Of a stretch of 64,000 nucleotides of DNA, positions 36,224 to 44,940 are shown in pieces. The stretch lies in the NCBI RefSeq assembly GCF_900604335.1, contig NZ_UWOD01000001.1:1056521-1120520 (forward strand). The letters run 5' to 3'. Source of the stretch: Intestinibacillus sp. Marseille-P6563. Lineage in GTDB: Bacteria; Bacillota; Clostridia; Oscillospirales; Butyricicoccaceae. The notes beneath the pieces were generated by a model that searched no databases, was not told where the DNA came from, and saw only the letters and a program-made list of their open reading frames with translations. The position numbers were made by a program, and so were the translations under genes. Positions within the stretch are counted from its first letter, which is position 1, and each line of letters starts with the position of its first letter.

Positions 36224-37534
36224 ATGAAATATTTCACCGAAATCGACGCCGTGGAAGGGCTGGAAGCGGTCGATGAGACCGACGGCATCATGCTGACCGG
36301 CGAAGAATGCCTGATGCGTACCGAAGCCCAGCGGCTTTTGATGCAAAGCCTGCTGCTCGATCCGCCCGAAACGGCGGACGATGCCCGTTTGGGGCAGCTT
36401 TTCCGCATCCAGACCCGGCTGTGGACCGAAAAGATCGCAGAATGCGCCCAAGTACAGCTGTGCATCCGCCTGCCCGACCGGCCGCTCGATGCCTTTCTGC
36501 CGGGCACCCCGGCCGAACGGTCCCGCCTGGCTGCGCATCTGTCCCGTCCGGACGACTGGGTGAATGACCGCATCCAGACGCTGCACGCCATCAATCCCGA
36601 CCTCAGCTGCCGCGGCTGCCGGATGATGATCGCCAATCCCCTTTTGTTCCAGACCTTTCTGCACGCGCTCTTCGAGACCGCGCAGGGCTGCGGCGTGACC
36701 CGTCTGTCCATTCTGCTGCCCTTTGTCGCCGACAGCCAGGAGGTGGTCTATCTCAAGGGCATCCTCGACGGTTATGCCCAGACCTACGCCATCGCCTGCA
36801 CGCTCGGCATCGAAATCGCCACCCCACGCGCGGCCTGCATCGCCGGGGTACTGCTGGGTGGGCTGATTGGCCTACTTTGCGGCAAGCGGCTCACCCCCCG
36901 GTATCAGGATACGCTCATGCAGGCCACCGGCCTGTGTATTTTATTTGTCGGCATCGGCGGCACGCTGGAAAAAATGCTGACCGTCCAAAACGGCAAGCTC
37001 ACCAGCGGCGGCACGGTCATGATGGTGCTGTGCTTTGCGCTCGGCTCGCTTTTGGGTGAAATGGCCAACCTGGAAGGCCGCATCGAACAATTCGGCGCCT
37101 GGCTGCGCCAAAAGACCGGCAACGCCAAAGACCCACACTTCGTCAACGCCTTTGTGACCACTTCGCTGACCATCTGCATCGGAGCCATGGCGGTTGTCGG
37201 CTCCATTCAGGACGGCATTGCCGGCGACTACTCGACTCTGGCGCTCAAGGCAGTGCTCGACATGCTGATCGTCTGCGTCATGGCCGCATCGCTCGGCAAA
37301 GGCTGTCTGTTTGCCGCCATCCCGGTCGGTTTGTTTCAGGGCTCGATCACGCTGCTTTCCCGGTTTTTGCAGCCCATCATGACCCAGCCCGCGCTGGACA
37401 ACCTGTCGCTCACCGGCTCCATGCTGATCTTCTGTGTGGGCGTCAATCTGATCTGGGAGAAAAAATTCAAACCCGCCAACATGCTGCCCACCATTGTGGT
37501 GGCAGTCATCTGGGCCTGGATGCCCTGGGCATAA
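36224..37534 (+). CDS. Chimera: PPDK-like PEP-binding domain fused to DUF554 membrane protein
   Basis: A 436-residue open frame with two unrelated halves. Residues 1-203 resemble the PEP/pyruvate-binding TIM-barrel of pyruvate phosphate dikinase: GIMLTGEECLM (compare GIGLCRTEHMF), VQLCIRLPDRPLDAFLP, NPDLSCRGCRMMIANPLLFQ, then LGIEIATPRAACIA. Right there it switches to GVLLGGLIGLLCGKRLTPRY and continues as a DUF554 protein with about seven helices (LCILFVGIGGTLEKML, NAFVTTSLTICIGAMAVVGSIQDG). The barrel lacks its later strands and the catalytic Cys region, and DUF554 lacks its first dozen residues. A deletion joining two genes in frame is the simplest reading. ATG 36224 has AAGGGG upstream. 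Confidence 0.78.
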   Translation: MKYFTEIDAVEGLEAVDETDGIMLTGEECLMRTEAQRLLMQSLLLDPPETADDARLGQLFRIQTRLWTEKIAECAQVQLCIRLPDRPLDAFLPGTPAERSRLAAHLSRPDDWVNDRIQTLHAINPDLSCRGCRMMIANPLLFQTFLHALFETAQGCGVTRLSILLPFVADSQEVVYLKGILDGYAQTYAIACTLGIEIATPRAACIAGVLLGGLIGLLCGKRLTPRYQDTLMQATGLCILFVGIGGTLEKMLTVQNGKLTSGGTVMMVLCFALGSLLGEMANLEGRIEQFGAWLRQKTGNAKDPHFVNAFVTTSLTICIGAMAVVGSIQDGIAGDYSTLALKAVLDMLIVCVMAASLGKGCLFAAIPVGLFQGSITLLSRFLQPIMTQPALDNLSLTGSMLIFCVGVNLIWEKKFKPANMLPTIVVAVIWAWMPWA

Positions 37535-37537
37535 ACC

Positions 37538-37571
37538 AAAGGGGACGCCGAGTACGGCGTCCCCTGTTTTG
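37538..37571. terminator. Bidirectional terminator
   Basis: GGGGACGCCG / CGGCGTCCCC stem, loop AGTA, followed by TGTTTT; serves the DUF554 chimera and the pyruvate carboxylase remnant. Confidence 0.9.
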
Positions 37572-37754
37572 TTATTTGATGATTGCCAGCAGTTCGCCCG
37601 CCTTGACCTCGGTATTTTCCGAAACCAGAAGGCTTTCCACCCGGCCATCGACACGTGCCACGACCGAAGTTTCCATCTTCATTGCTTCGATGACCAGCAG
37701 GACCTGGTTTTGTTCGACCTCGTCGCCTTCGTGTACCAGTACACGCGATACCAT
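37572..37754 (-). pseudogene. C-terminal biotinyl-domain remnant of pyruvate carboxylase
   Basis: The 60 codons match the last part of the biotin carboxyl carrier domain of pyruvate carboxylase: MVSRVLVHEGDEVEQNQVLL, then the biotin-lysine motif AMKM, then DGRVESLLVSENTEVKAGEL. Reading upstream in the same frame gives no family-like sequence, so the roughly 1,090 preceding residues are missing. A free-standing small carrier is possible but unlikely: the domain lacks its first beta strand (the MPG-type segment) and no ribosome site is seen. The 5' end abuts the abfD remnant on the opposite strand. Confidence 0.75.
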
Positions 37755-37876
37755 ACCGCACCGAATCCATGCACGGAGCCGGCTCTCCGCAGGCGCAGCG
37801 CATCATGATCGCGCGCCAGGGCAATATCCAAGGCAAAAAACAACTGGCCAAGGACATTGCCGGTATCACCGACTGA
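37754..37876 (+). pseudogene. C-terminal remnant of 4-hydroxybutyryl-CoA dehydratase
   Basis: The plus frame from 37754 to TGA 37874-37876 reads YRTESMHGAGSPQAQRIMI then ARQGNIQGKKQLAKDIAGITD. The ESMHGAGSPQAQRIMI motif is what I know from the C-terminus of 4-hydroxybutyryl-CoA dehydratase / vinylacetyl-CoA isomerase (AbfD, HpaB family), an iron-sulfur flavoprotein of 4-aminobutyrate and succinate fermentation. No upstream homologous sequence exists; the frame immediately runs into antisense of the pyruvate carboxylase remnant. It keeps a terminator hairpin about 45 bases downstream. Confidence 0.7.
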
Positions 37877-37920
37877 TTTTTGCTCCCATCTTTCTCAATC
37901 CCATTTCCATAATTTCTTTG

Positions 37921-37958
37921 GCTTCCGGCAGGTTTTGTTCTGCCGGAAGCGCCCCTTT
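37921..37958 (+). terminator. Terminator of the lost abfD gene
   Basis: GCTTCCGGCAG / CTGCCGGAAGC stem followed by GCCCCTTTT, downstream of the abfD remnant stop. Confidence 0.75.
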
Positions 37959-37977
37959 TCAGCGTCATGGTCTGGCA

Positions 37978-38010
37978 GAAAAAAAGCAGCCTCCCAACTT
38001 GGGAGGCTGC
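37978..38010 (-). terminator. Terminator of the sigma-54 activator gene
   Basis: Minus strand GCAGCCTCCC / GGGAGGCTGC then seven T. Confidence 0.92.
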
Positions 38011-38024
38011 CTTGCCGGACGCCT

Positions 38025-39740
38025 TTACTCGCCCTGCAACAGAGCAGGAATATCGATCTGATACCGCTTGATACGGTATTGCAAATTTTGACGGCTCATA
38101 TGCAGCACACGGGCGGTTTCTGAGATGTTGCCGTGATGCTCCCGCAGCGCTTTGCAGATCGCGCTGCGCTCGATGCCTTTGATGGTATGCGACAGCGACG
38201 GCCCGGATGCAGCCGGCGGCGGCGCAACCGGTGCGGCAGGCGCCGCATCAATGTGCCGGGGCAAATAGTCGGGCGTGATCGTGCAGGCATCGTCGGGCAG
38301 GATGTTCATGGCGTGCTCGATGGCATGCTGCAATTCGCGCACGTTGCCCGGCCAGGCATAGCCCTGGAAGATGTGCAGAGTCTTTTCATCAATGCCTGCC
38401 ACATTGCGCACGAGTTTTTCGTTGCATTGCATGATAAAATGCTTGACCAGCAGCGGGATATCCTCCCGCCGTTCGCGCAGGGGCGGCACATTGATATTCA
38501 CGACCCCGAGCCGGTAAAACAGGTCCTGCCGCAGCTTGTCCTCGGCAATGGCCTGATACGGCGGGATATTGATATTGGACAGCACCCGCACATCCACCTG
38601 GATTTCAGACGCCCCGCCCACCCGGCGGATGACGCCGTCCTGCAAAACGCGCAGCAGCTTGGACTGCAAACTGATGTTCATGGAATTGATTTCATCGAGC
38701 AGCAGGGTGCCCCCATTGGCCTGCTCAAACAGGCCCGGCCGCCGCTCCGCACCGGTATAAGCCCCTTTTTCGGTGCCGAACAGCAGGCTTTCCAGCAAAT
38801 TTTCCGGAATCGCCGCGCAGTTGATGGCCAAAAACGGTCCATCTGCCCGCCGGCTGGCGTTGTGGATGCTCTGGGCAAACAGCTCCTTGCCGGTTCCGGT
38901 CTCGCCGTAAATCATCACCGAAGATCCGGTCTTGGCCACCTGCCGGCACTGGGCCACTACGCTGCTCATGGCCGGACTGATGGAAATGATATCAGTAAAG
39001 TGATATTTGGCCGACAGCGCGCTTTTGCCGCGCGTACCGGCCCGGCGGTCGGTCAGTTTTTCCTGCAAATCGATGATCTGCTTGTGCAGGCTGTCGACCG
39101 TGCTCCAGTCCTCCATGATGCTGAACCCGCCGAGCACCTGGCCGTTCTGCACGATCGGATAACTGCTGGCGACGATGTCCACATCTTTGCCATAGCGGGT
39201 GGTGTAATACTGCCGCACATTGCGTTTGATCTGCTTATCCCGGATGGTCTGGGGAACGATCAGTTCCGACCCATCGCGGGTGGCGTATACATTGGAAATC
39301 CCATTGCCCAAAACATCCTGGGTGACGATCGAATCCATCTTGACCGCCGCGTCGTTGAGCAGCCAGATTCGGCTGTCCGCATCGCACAGGATGACCGATT
39401 CGCTGATCTGGTTGATGACGTTCATCAGCATATCGTGGCAGGCATCCTTGTCGGCCGCCCGGAATACGACCAGGCGGCAGCCCTCGGGCAGGTCCTCGGC
39501 CGCAGGGGATGGACACCGCAGCAGGTATTCCCCAAATGCCACGCTTGCATAGCGGACTTCCTCCGATTCTTCGCAGAGCGGCGCAGCCAGGTCTTGCAGC
39601 CGGGTCCCCGGTAATTTGCCTTGTCCATGCAGTAGGCGGTCGCCCATCGCATTGACCGACACAATGGTGCTGTCCTCGGCGATCAGTACCGCGCCCAGAC
39701 GGCACTCCGACAGGGTCTCCATGATCTCTTGATAACGCAT
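38025..39740 (-). CDS. Sigma-54-dependent transcriptional activator (PAS-AAA-Fis)
   Basis: A 571-residue bacterial enhancer-binding protein. The N-terminal region has two PAS-like domains (residues about 5-100 and 115-215, with SESVILCDADSRIWLLNDAA). The central AAA+ domain (about 250-480) has Walker A GETGTGKE, sigma-54 contact loop GAYTGA, Walker B GTLLLDE and arginine-finger region GNVRELQ. The C-terminal Fis-type HTH is NISETARVLHMSRQNLQYRIKRY. It resembles RocR/acid-metabolism activators. It should need RpoN, whose gene 1.9 kb away carries a nonsense codon. The regulated genes may include the missing abfD segment next door. Confidence 0.93.
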   Translation of the reverse strand: MRYQEIMETLSECRLGAVLIAEDSTIVSVNAMGDRLLHGQGKLPGTRLQDLAAPLCEESEEVRYASVAFGEYLLRCPSPAAEDLPEGCRLVVFRAADKDACHDMLMNVINQISESVILCDADSRIWLLNDAAVKMDSIVTQDVLGNGISNVYATRDGSELIVPQTIRDKQIKRNVRQYYTTRYGKDVDIVASSYPIVQNGQVLGGFSIMEDWSTVDSLHKQIIDLQEKLTDRRAGTRGKSALSAKYHFTDIISISPAMSSVVAQCRQVAKTGSSVMIYGETGTGKELFAQSIHNASRRADGPFLAINCAAIPENLLESLLFGTEKGAYTGAERRPGLFEQANGGTLLLDEINSMNISLQSKLLRVLQDGVIRRVGGASEIQVDVRVLSNINIPPYQAIAEDKLRQDLFYRLGVVNINVPPLRERREDIPLLVKHFIMQCNEKLVRNVAGIDEKTLHIFQGYAWPGNVRELQHAIEHAMNILPDDACTITPDYLPRHIDAAPAAPVAPPPAASGPSLSHTIKGIERSAICKALREHHGNISETARVLHMSRQNLQYRIKRYQIDIPALLQGE

Positions 39741-39800
39741 GCCGCCTGCTCCTTTCTCCCCGCACGGGGACGGTCCTTATAAAAGCGACTGATTATCTTT

Positions 39801-39829
39801 ATTATATACGATTTTCGACCAGTTGCCAA
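39801..39829 (-). promoter_or_regulatory. Sigma-A promoter for the activator gene
   Basis: Minus strand TTGGCA (39824-39829), 17-base spacer, TATAAT (39801-39806), about 60 bases before ATG 39740. Confidence 0.75.
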
Positions 39830-39899
39830 TACGCCAGACGCAGCCCTTGCCCCAGGACGGCGATCTGTGATACGATAAGAAAAATATTATCTATAAAAA

Positions 39900-40209
39900 A
39901 TTTTATTGCATACAGGGGCAGTCGTTTTCCCCTCCTATTACAATAAATTTGGACAGGAAAGCCGGGCAGCCAGTCCGGCTTTCCCTCCATCTCGTGCCTA
40001 AGCTACAATGAGAGGAGCAACTGGCTGACCTATCCCTCCTTGGGCTTCTATGTCCGTTGGAAAGACTGTTAGCCATCCTCTTGTTGTAGCGTTCGATTTA
40101 AGCAGGTTGAGCCACCGGATGCCGGAGAGTTCGCGTCACCCAATAGATTGAATCGGCAGCGAGAAAAGATGGACTCCGGTTGCAGATTCTTTGTATTGGA
40201 GGAATATGG
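39900..40209 (+). other. Non-coding end of IS110 element 2, candidate bridge-RNA region
   Basis: About 300 bases without a credible gene lie between the activator promoter and the second IS110 transposase. Bases from about 40000 on are GC-balanced with stem potential and, by analogy with IS110 elements, could encode the guiding RNA. The element edge is not defined. Confidence 0.4.
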
Positions 40210-41418
40210 ATGAACTGCGTTGGCATCGATGTTTCCAAAGGGAAAAGCATGATCGCCGTCATGCGGCCTTTCGGAGAAGTGGTGGTTTCACCTTTTGAAG
40301 TACGTCATACCGCCAATGAACTGAGCGAGCTGGCAGGGCTACTCAAAAGCTTGGACGGCGAGACCCGTGTGGTGATGGAATCCACGGGTAATTACCACGC
40401 GCCGGTGGCTTGGCTGCTCCACGACGCGGGGCTTTATGTTTCCGTAGTCAATGCAATGTTGGTACACGACTATGGGAACAACAGTTTAAGACGGGCCAAG
40501 ACCGACAAGAAGGACGCTATAAAGCTGGCCAACTACGGCCTTGACCACTGGCTCACGCTGCCGAGATATGTCCCGGAAGAGGACACTCGTCTCATGTTGA
40601 AGGCTTGCTACCGGCAATACCAGCAGTATTCAAAAGTACAGACCATGCTGAAGAATAACCTGATCTCCCTGCTGGACACTACTTTTCCAGATGCAAACCG
40701 CCTGTTCACCAGTCCGCCCCGCGACGATGGCCGCGAGAAGTGGATAGACTTTGTAGCTACTTTTTGGCATCGCGAGTGCGTTTGTGACCTGTCTGAGAAG
40801 GCCTTTGCCGCCAAATACCAGAAGTGGTGCAAGAAGTACGGCTACAATTTCAGTGAAGGCAAGGCGCTGGACATTTATGCCGCCGCCCGTGGGCACTTCG
40901 GTGTCATGCCCAAAACGGATACGGCAAAACTTTTGGTGGAACAGGCTATTTCCCAACTCCGGGCAACTTCCTCCGCATTAGCTGCTCTCAAACAGGAGAT
41001 GCAGTCCCTGGCGGCTTCTCTGCCGGAGTATCCTGTGGTGATGGAGATGTTTGGTGTTGGCCCTACTCTCGGCCCTCAACTCATGGCTGAAATTGGCGAT
41101 GTGCGCCGTTTTCATTCCAAGAAAGCGCTGGTGGCCTTTGCGGGCATTGACGCCCCACCCTACCAATCCGGCCAAATGGATGTCCGTAGCCGCAGCATTT
41201 CCAAACGCGGATCTGCTTCGCTGCGCAGAACGCTCTTTCTGGTGATGAGTGTCATCCTACAGCATGCTCCAATGAATGAGCCGGTCTACCAGTTCATGAA
41301 CAAGAAACGCTCCGAAGGCAAGCCCTACCGTGTCTACATGATGGCCTCCGCAAATAAGTTCCTGCGTATCTACTACGCTTCTGTGGAATCCTACTTGGAT
41401 TCCCTGGAACACGACTGA
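40210..41418 (+). CDS. IS110-family transposase, element 2
   Basis: A 402-residue IS110 recombinase, clearly different from element 1 in sequence. It has an N-terminal DEDD domain (MNCVGIDVSKGKSMIAVMRP, VVMESTGNYHAPVAWLLHDAG, KTDKKDAIKLANYGLD) and a C-terminal Transposase_20 domain (MEMFGVGPTLGPQLMAEIGD, FAGIDAPPYQSGQMD, RSISKRGSASLRRTLFLVM with the catalytic Ser). ATG 40210 follows TTGGAGGAATATGG; the frame upstream to 40180 lacks a better site. It lies directly in front of rpoN and may have separated it from its promoter. Confidence 0.93.
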   Translation: MNCVGIDVSKGKSMIAVMRPFGEVVVSPFEVRHTANELSELAGLLKSLDGETRVVMESTGNYHAPVAWLLHDAGLYVSVVNAMLVHDYGNNSLRRAKTDKKDAIKLANYGLDHWLTLPRYVPEEDTRLMLKACYRQYQQYSKVQTMLKNNLISLLDTTFPDANRLFTSPPRDDGREKWIDFVATFWHRECVCDLSEKAFAAKYQKWCKKYGYNFSEGKALDIYAAARGHFGVMPKTDTAKLLVEQAISQLRATSSALAALKQEMQSLAASLPEYPVVMEMFGVGPTLGPQLMAEIGDVRRFHSKKALVAFAGIDAPPYQSGQMDVRSRSISKRGSASLRRTLFLVMSVILQHAPMNEPVYQFMNKKRSEGKPYRVYMMASANKFLRIYYASVESYLDSLEHD

Positions 41419-41609
41419 TTTTCTTGTGCTATACCATCTGGCTGGCCGCCGTTTTAATTTTGAGATGCTCAGCGGCTTGATTTTGTGTTGCCTTTTTGCC
41501 TCCCTAAAAAATCTGAAATTTCTACTTGACTTTTATTAGCAGGTCTTTCCAAAAATAGCGTCCAAACCGGCAAGGGACGCGCGTGTTTTTCCAAACGGGG
41601 GTATCCGAT

Positions 41610-42935
41610 ATGAAACTGGAACTCAGCCAAAAGCAGGGATTGACCCTTGCCATGCAGACGTCCATGCATCTGCTGCAACTGAACAATTTACAGCTTCGCC
41701 ATTACCTGGGCGAACTGATGACCAGCAACCCAGTGGTCGAACTGGAATATCCCGACATCGATTATCGCCCCAGCCCCTTTGAGCGCAGCGGCGCTGCCCG
41801 CACCGCACAAGCCCCTTCTTCCAAAGAGCAGCTGATGGAGGACCGCTCCGCCGGGGTGTCGGCCCTCAACGATCTGTTTTTACAAAGCGCGGCGCTCAAA
41901 CTGCCTTCCTGACAGCACCGTATCCTCAATTATCTGATTCAATCGCTGGATGAAAACGGCTTTTTCACCGAGCCTGCGCAGGCAATCGCCCGTCGATTTG
42001 GGGTTTCCGAGCAGGATGTGCACCTTTGCATCCGTCTGCTGCAAGGTATGGAACCAGCCGGTGTCGGAGCGGCTGACCTGAAAGAGTGCCTGCGGTTGCA
42101 GCTGGTGCGTTCGGTCCGCCCGGATGCCATCGCGCTGCAAATTGTGGACGGCTTTCTGGAAAGTATGGCCCGGCAGCAGTACAGCGCCATTGCTAAGGCG
42201 CTGCATGTCCCCAAGGCCGAGGTCCTACGCGCCTGCGACCGCATCCGCGCGCTCAATCCCCGGCCGCTCAACGGACTGGGCGGCGATGTGACGACCCAAT
42301 ACATCTTACCCGACTTTTATGTTTTGGAGGACAACGGGCAGCTTCGCTGCATCCTGAACGATTATTTTCTCCCCAAAATTCAGATCGACCCTTCGCACAG
42401 CGAACTGGTCAAAAACAAGCTGCTGAGCCCGACCGACAGCGAATACATCCAGAATCAATATGGCCAGGCGCAGGAGATCGTCAAATTCCTTTCCTATCGC
42501 AAATCCACCCTGCAACGGGTCGTGGAATACATCCTGGTCGTACAGGCGGATTTTTTCCATCAGGGCCCCGGCCATCGCGTGGCCCTGGGCAACCGGGAAA
42601 TCGCCGAGGCGCTTTCCCTGCACGAATCGACCATCAGCCGCGCTGCCAGCGGCAAATTCTTTGAATGCAAGTGGGGCGTGTTCCCCCTTAAATCCCTCTT
42701 TGTTCACAGCACCGGCACCGATGCCGACAGCTTTGACCACATCTTACAGCGCCTGCAACAGCTCATCGCTTCCGAACCAGCTGGCGCTGCATATAGCGAC
42801 CAGCATCTGACCGATCTGCTCGCCGCCGAAGGCATCCCCATTGCCCGGCGCACGGTCGCCAAATACCGCAGCAGTCTGGGCATCCCGCCGGCCAGCCGGC
42901 GCAATGCCAAATCCCATTCTGAAAACAGCCTGTAA
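41610..42935 (+). pseudogene. rpoN: RNA polymerase sigma-54 factor, interrupted by one in-frame TGA
   Basis: Recruits core polymerase to -24/-12 promoters. Region I is MKLELSQKQGLTLAMQTSMH with LLQLNNLQL; after codon 100 a TGA (41910-41912) follows LKLPS, and the same frame continues QHRILNYLIQSLDENG, GMEPAGVGAADLKECL, the core-binding and HTH regions (EIAEALSLHESTISRA) and the RpoN box RRTVAKYRSSLGIPP to the stop at 42935. Everything except one codon is intact (about 441 codons). TGA is a normal stop elsewhere here, so this reads as a nonsense mutation, a sequencing error or rare read-through. An IS110 element ends about 190 bases upstream. Confidence 0.9.
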
Positions 42936-43042
42936 CGTTTTGTTCGGGCCTCGGCCTTTTTTTCTAATTCCTCTGACACAAGCGATCTATCACTTCCTTT
43001 CTCAAATGGCCGTGATGGCTCCCGCAAAGCGATACACATAAC

Positions 43043-43077
43043 AAAGAGCACAGGGGTTTTTGTCCCTGTGCTCTTTG
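43043..43077 (+). terminator. Terminator after rpoN
   Basis: AAAGAGCACAGGG / CCCTGTGCTCTTT stem with a GTTTTTGT loop; only a short T tail follows. The rest of the 309-base gap to the next gene holds its promoter and leader. Confidence 0.75.
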
Positions 43078-43135
43078 GCGTTATCCCGTCAATGGGAAAA
43101 TCTTTGCCAAACTTTAGACACGGTGCATAAGTTGG

Positions 43136-43164
43136 TTGACAGATTGTTTGCCATCCAGTATATT
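43136..43164 (+). promoter_or_regulatory. Promoter of the pyrophosphatase gene
   Basis: TTGACA (43136-43141), 17-base spacer, TATATT (43159-43164). A short dyad ATCCA-N6-TGGAT covers the -10. The leader is about 75 bases. Confidence 0.8.
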
Positions 43165-43244
43165 GGATGATATACAAAACGGGGGATGTTTCCCAAACCA
43201 TCCGGTTGATGGGAAACGCGAGCCGAGAAGGAGTTGAAAACCTT

Positions 43245-44906
43245 ATGAAACCTGTGTTTGTCATCGGACACAAAAACCCGGATACCGACTCCATCTGTTC
43301 GGCAATCTGCTACGCCAATCTCAAACGCATTTTGACCGGCCGGGAGCATATTCCCTGCCGGGCGGGGGACATCAATGCAGAAACCAGCTATGTGCTCGAG
43401 CACTTTGGAGTGGAGCCGCCGCGCTATCTGGAATCGTTACAGCCGCGCCTTTCCGATGTGCAATACCGCGATGTCGCGGGCATCGATGCCCAGCTTTCTC
43501 TGCGCCGCGCCTGGCAATACATGAGCGACCACAACATCCAGACCGTTTCGGTCGTGGATGAAGAAAACTATCTGCATGGCATCCTGACTCTGAGTGATAT
43601 CGCACGCTTTTATATGGAAGATCAGGACGCCCATGCGCTGGCCGAATCGCACACCAGCTACCGCAATCTCGTCGATGTTCTCAACGGCGAATTGGTAGTC
43701 GGCGACCCGGAGGGCAATGTTACCCAAGGCAAGGTGGTCGTGGCGGCCGCCAATCCGGATGTGATGGAGGACTACATCGCCGAGCACGATCTGGTCATTC
43801 TGGGCAACCGCTACGAATCGCAGCTATGCTCCATTGAAATGAAGGCCGGCTGCATCATCATCGGCCTGGGTTCCAAGGTGTCGCGCACCATCCGCAAGCT
43901 GGCCCAGGAAGCGGGCTGCAACATCATCGCAACACCGCTGGATACATACACCTGTTCCAAGGTCATCAACCAGGCAGTGCCGGTCAGCCATGTCATGCGC
44001 ACCAACAAGCTGGTGACCTTCCAGCACAAGGACCTGGTTTCCGATGTCAAGGCCACGGTTGCCAAGCGGCGCATCCGCTATTATCCCATCCTGGACGAAA
44101 ACAGCAAGTATATCGGCATGATTTCCCAGCGTAACCTGCTGGATATGGAGCAGCAGGAAGTCATCCTGGTCGACCACAACGAAAAGGACCAGGCCGTGGA
44201 CGGTATCCGCACCGCCCGGGTCACCGAGATCATCGACCACCACCGCATCGATTCGGTCGAAACCAGCCATCCGATCTATTTCCGCAACCAGCCGCTTGGC
44301 TGCACGGCTACCATTGTCGCACAGATGTATCAGGAACATCAGGTTCCCATCGAACGGCCAATTGCCGGGCTGCTCTGTTCGGCGATTTTGTCGGATACGT
44401 TGATGTTCCGTTCGCCCACCTGCACGCCGTATGACCGGCAGATCGCCGAGCATCTGGCGCAGATCGCCGGCATCGATATCAAGACCCATGCGGTCGCTAT
44501 GTTCCGTGCGGGTTCCCATCTGGCCGAACGCTCGACCGATGAGATCTTCCACATGGATTATAAATATTTCCAGGCGCGGGACCGGCGCATCGCCGTTTCT
44601 CAGGTCACCAGCGTCAATGCCGACGAACTGACTGCCCTCAAGCCCCGCATGCTCAGCTATATGGAAAGCTGTCTGCCTTCCTCGGGTCTGGCGATGTTGT
44701 TTGCTATGCTGACCAATATCATCGACGAAACCACCGAATTGCTTTTTGTGGGCCAATATGCCGGCCGGCTGGTACAGGCGGCCTTCCACAAGGAATGCAA
44801 CGAAAATTCGGTCGTACTCCCCGGCGTGGTCAGCCGCAAAAAGCAGCTGGTGGTCCCGCTGCTGACCGCTTTGGAAGAAGAAGGCCTGCCTAGTGATGGC
44901 TCCTGA
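43245..44906 (+). CDS. ppaC: Manganese-dependent inorganic pyrophosphatase with CBS and DRTGG domains
   Basis: A 553-residue family II pyrophosphatase hydrolysing PPi. The DHH catalytic domain is split by an insert: residues 1-70 (VFVIGHKNPDTDSICSA), then a CBS/DRTGG/CBS regulatory block (about residues 70-305) that binds adenine nucleotides in related enzymes, then VILVDHNEKDQ, ITEIIDHHRID and the DHHA2 domain (SGLAMLFAMLTNIIDETTELLFVG). ATG 43245 fits the family start; the frame opens at 43167 in the leader. AAGGAG lies 13 bases upstream. It is monocistronic and ends with a strong terminator. Confidence 0.93.
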   Translation: MKPVFVIGHKNPDTDSICSAICYANLKRILTGREHIPCRAGDINAETSYVLEHFGVEPPRYLESLQPRLSDVQYRDVAGIDAQLSLRRAWQYMSDHNIQTVSVVDEENYLHGILTLSDIARFYMEDQDAHALAESHTSYRNLVDVLNGELVVGDPEGNVTQGKVVVAAANPDVMEDYIAEHDLVILGNRYESQLCSIEMKAGCIIIGLGSKVSRTIRKLAQEAGCNIIATPLDTYTCSKVINQAVPVSHVMRTNKLVTFQHKDLVSDVKATVAKRRIRYYPILDENSKYIGMISQRNLLDMEQQEVILVDHNEKDQAVDGIRTARVTEIIDHHRIDSVETSHPIYFRNQPLGCTATIVAQMYQEHQVPIERPIAGLLCSAILSDTLMFRSPTCTPYDRQIAEHLAQIAGIDIKTHAVAMFRAGSHLAERSTDEIFHMDYKYFQARDRRIAVSQVTSVNADELTALKPRMLSYMESCLPSSGLAMLFAMLTNIIDETTELLFVGQYAGRLVQAAFHKECNENSVVLPGVVSRKKQLVVPLLTALEEEGLPSDGS

Positions 44907-44940
44907 TTCTGCTTTATTCTACCTCTCTATTAGGATTGCA

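Noticed and set aside
34912-36711. 599-codon open frame antisense to the iron alcohol dehydrogenase and the chimera
   Set aside because: Covers two oppositely oriented genes with good starts; no recognisable protein features.
41910-41912. TGA in rpoN as selenocysteine or as tryptophan in an altered code
   Set aside because: The position is not one where sigma-54 needs Cys, no SECIS-like stem was evident, and TGA ends normal genes here (for example dacF and the PTS EIIB).
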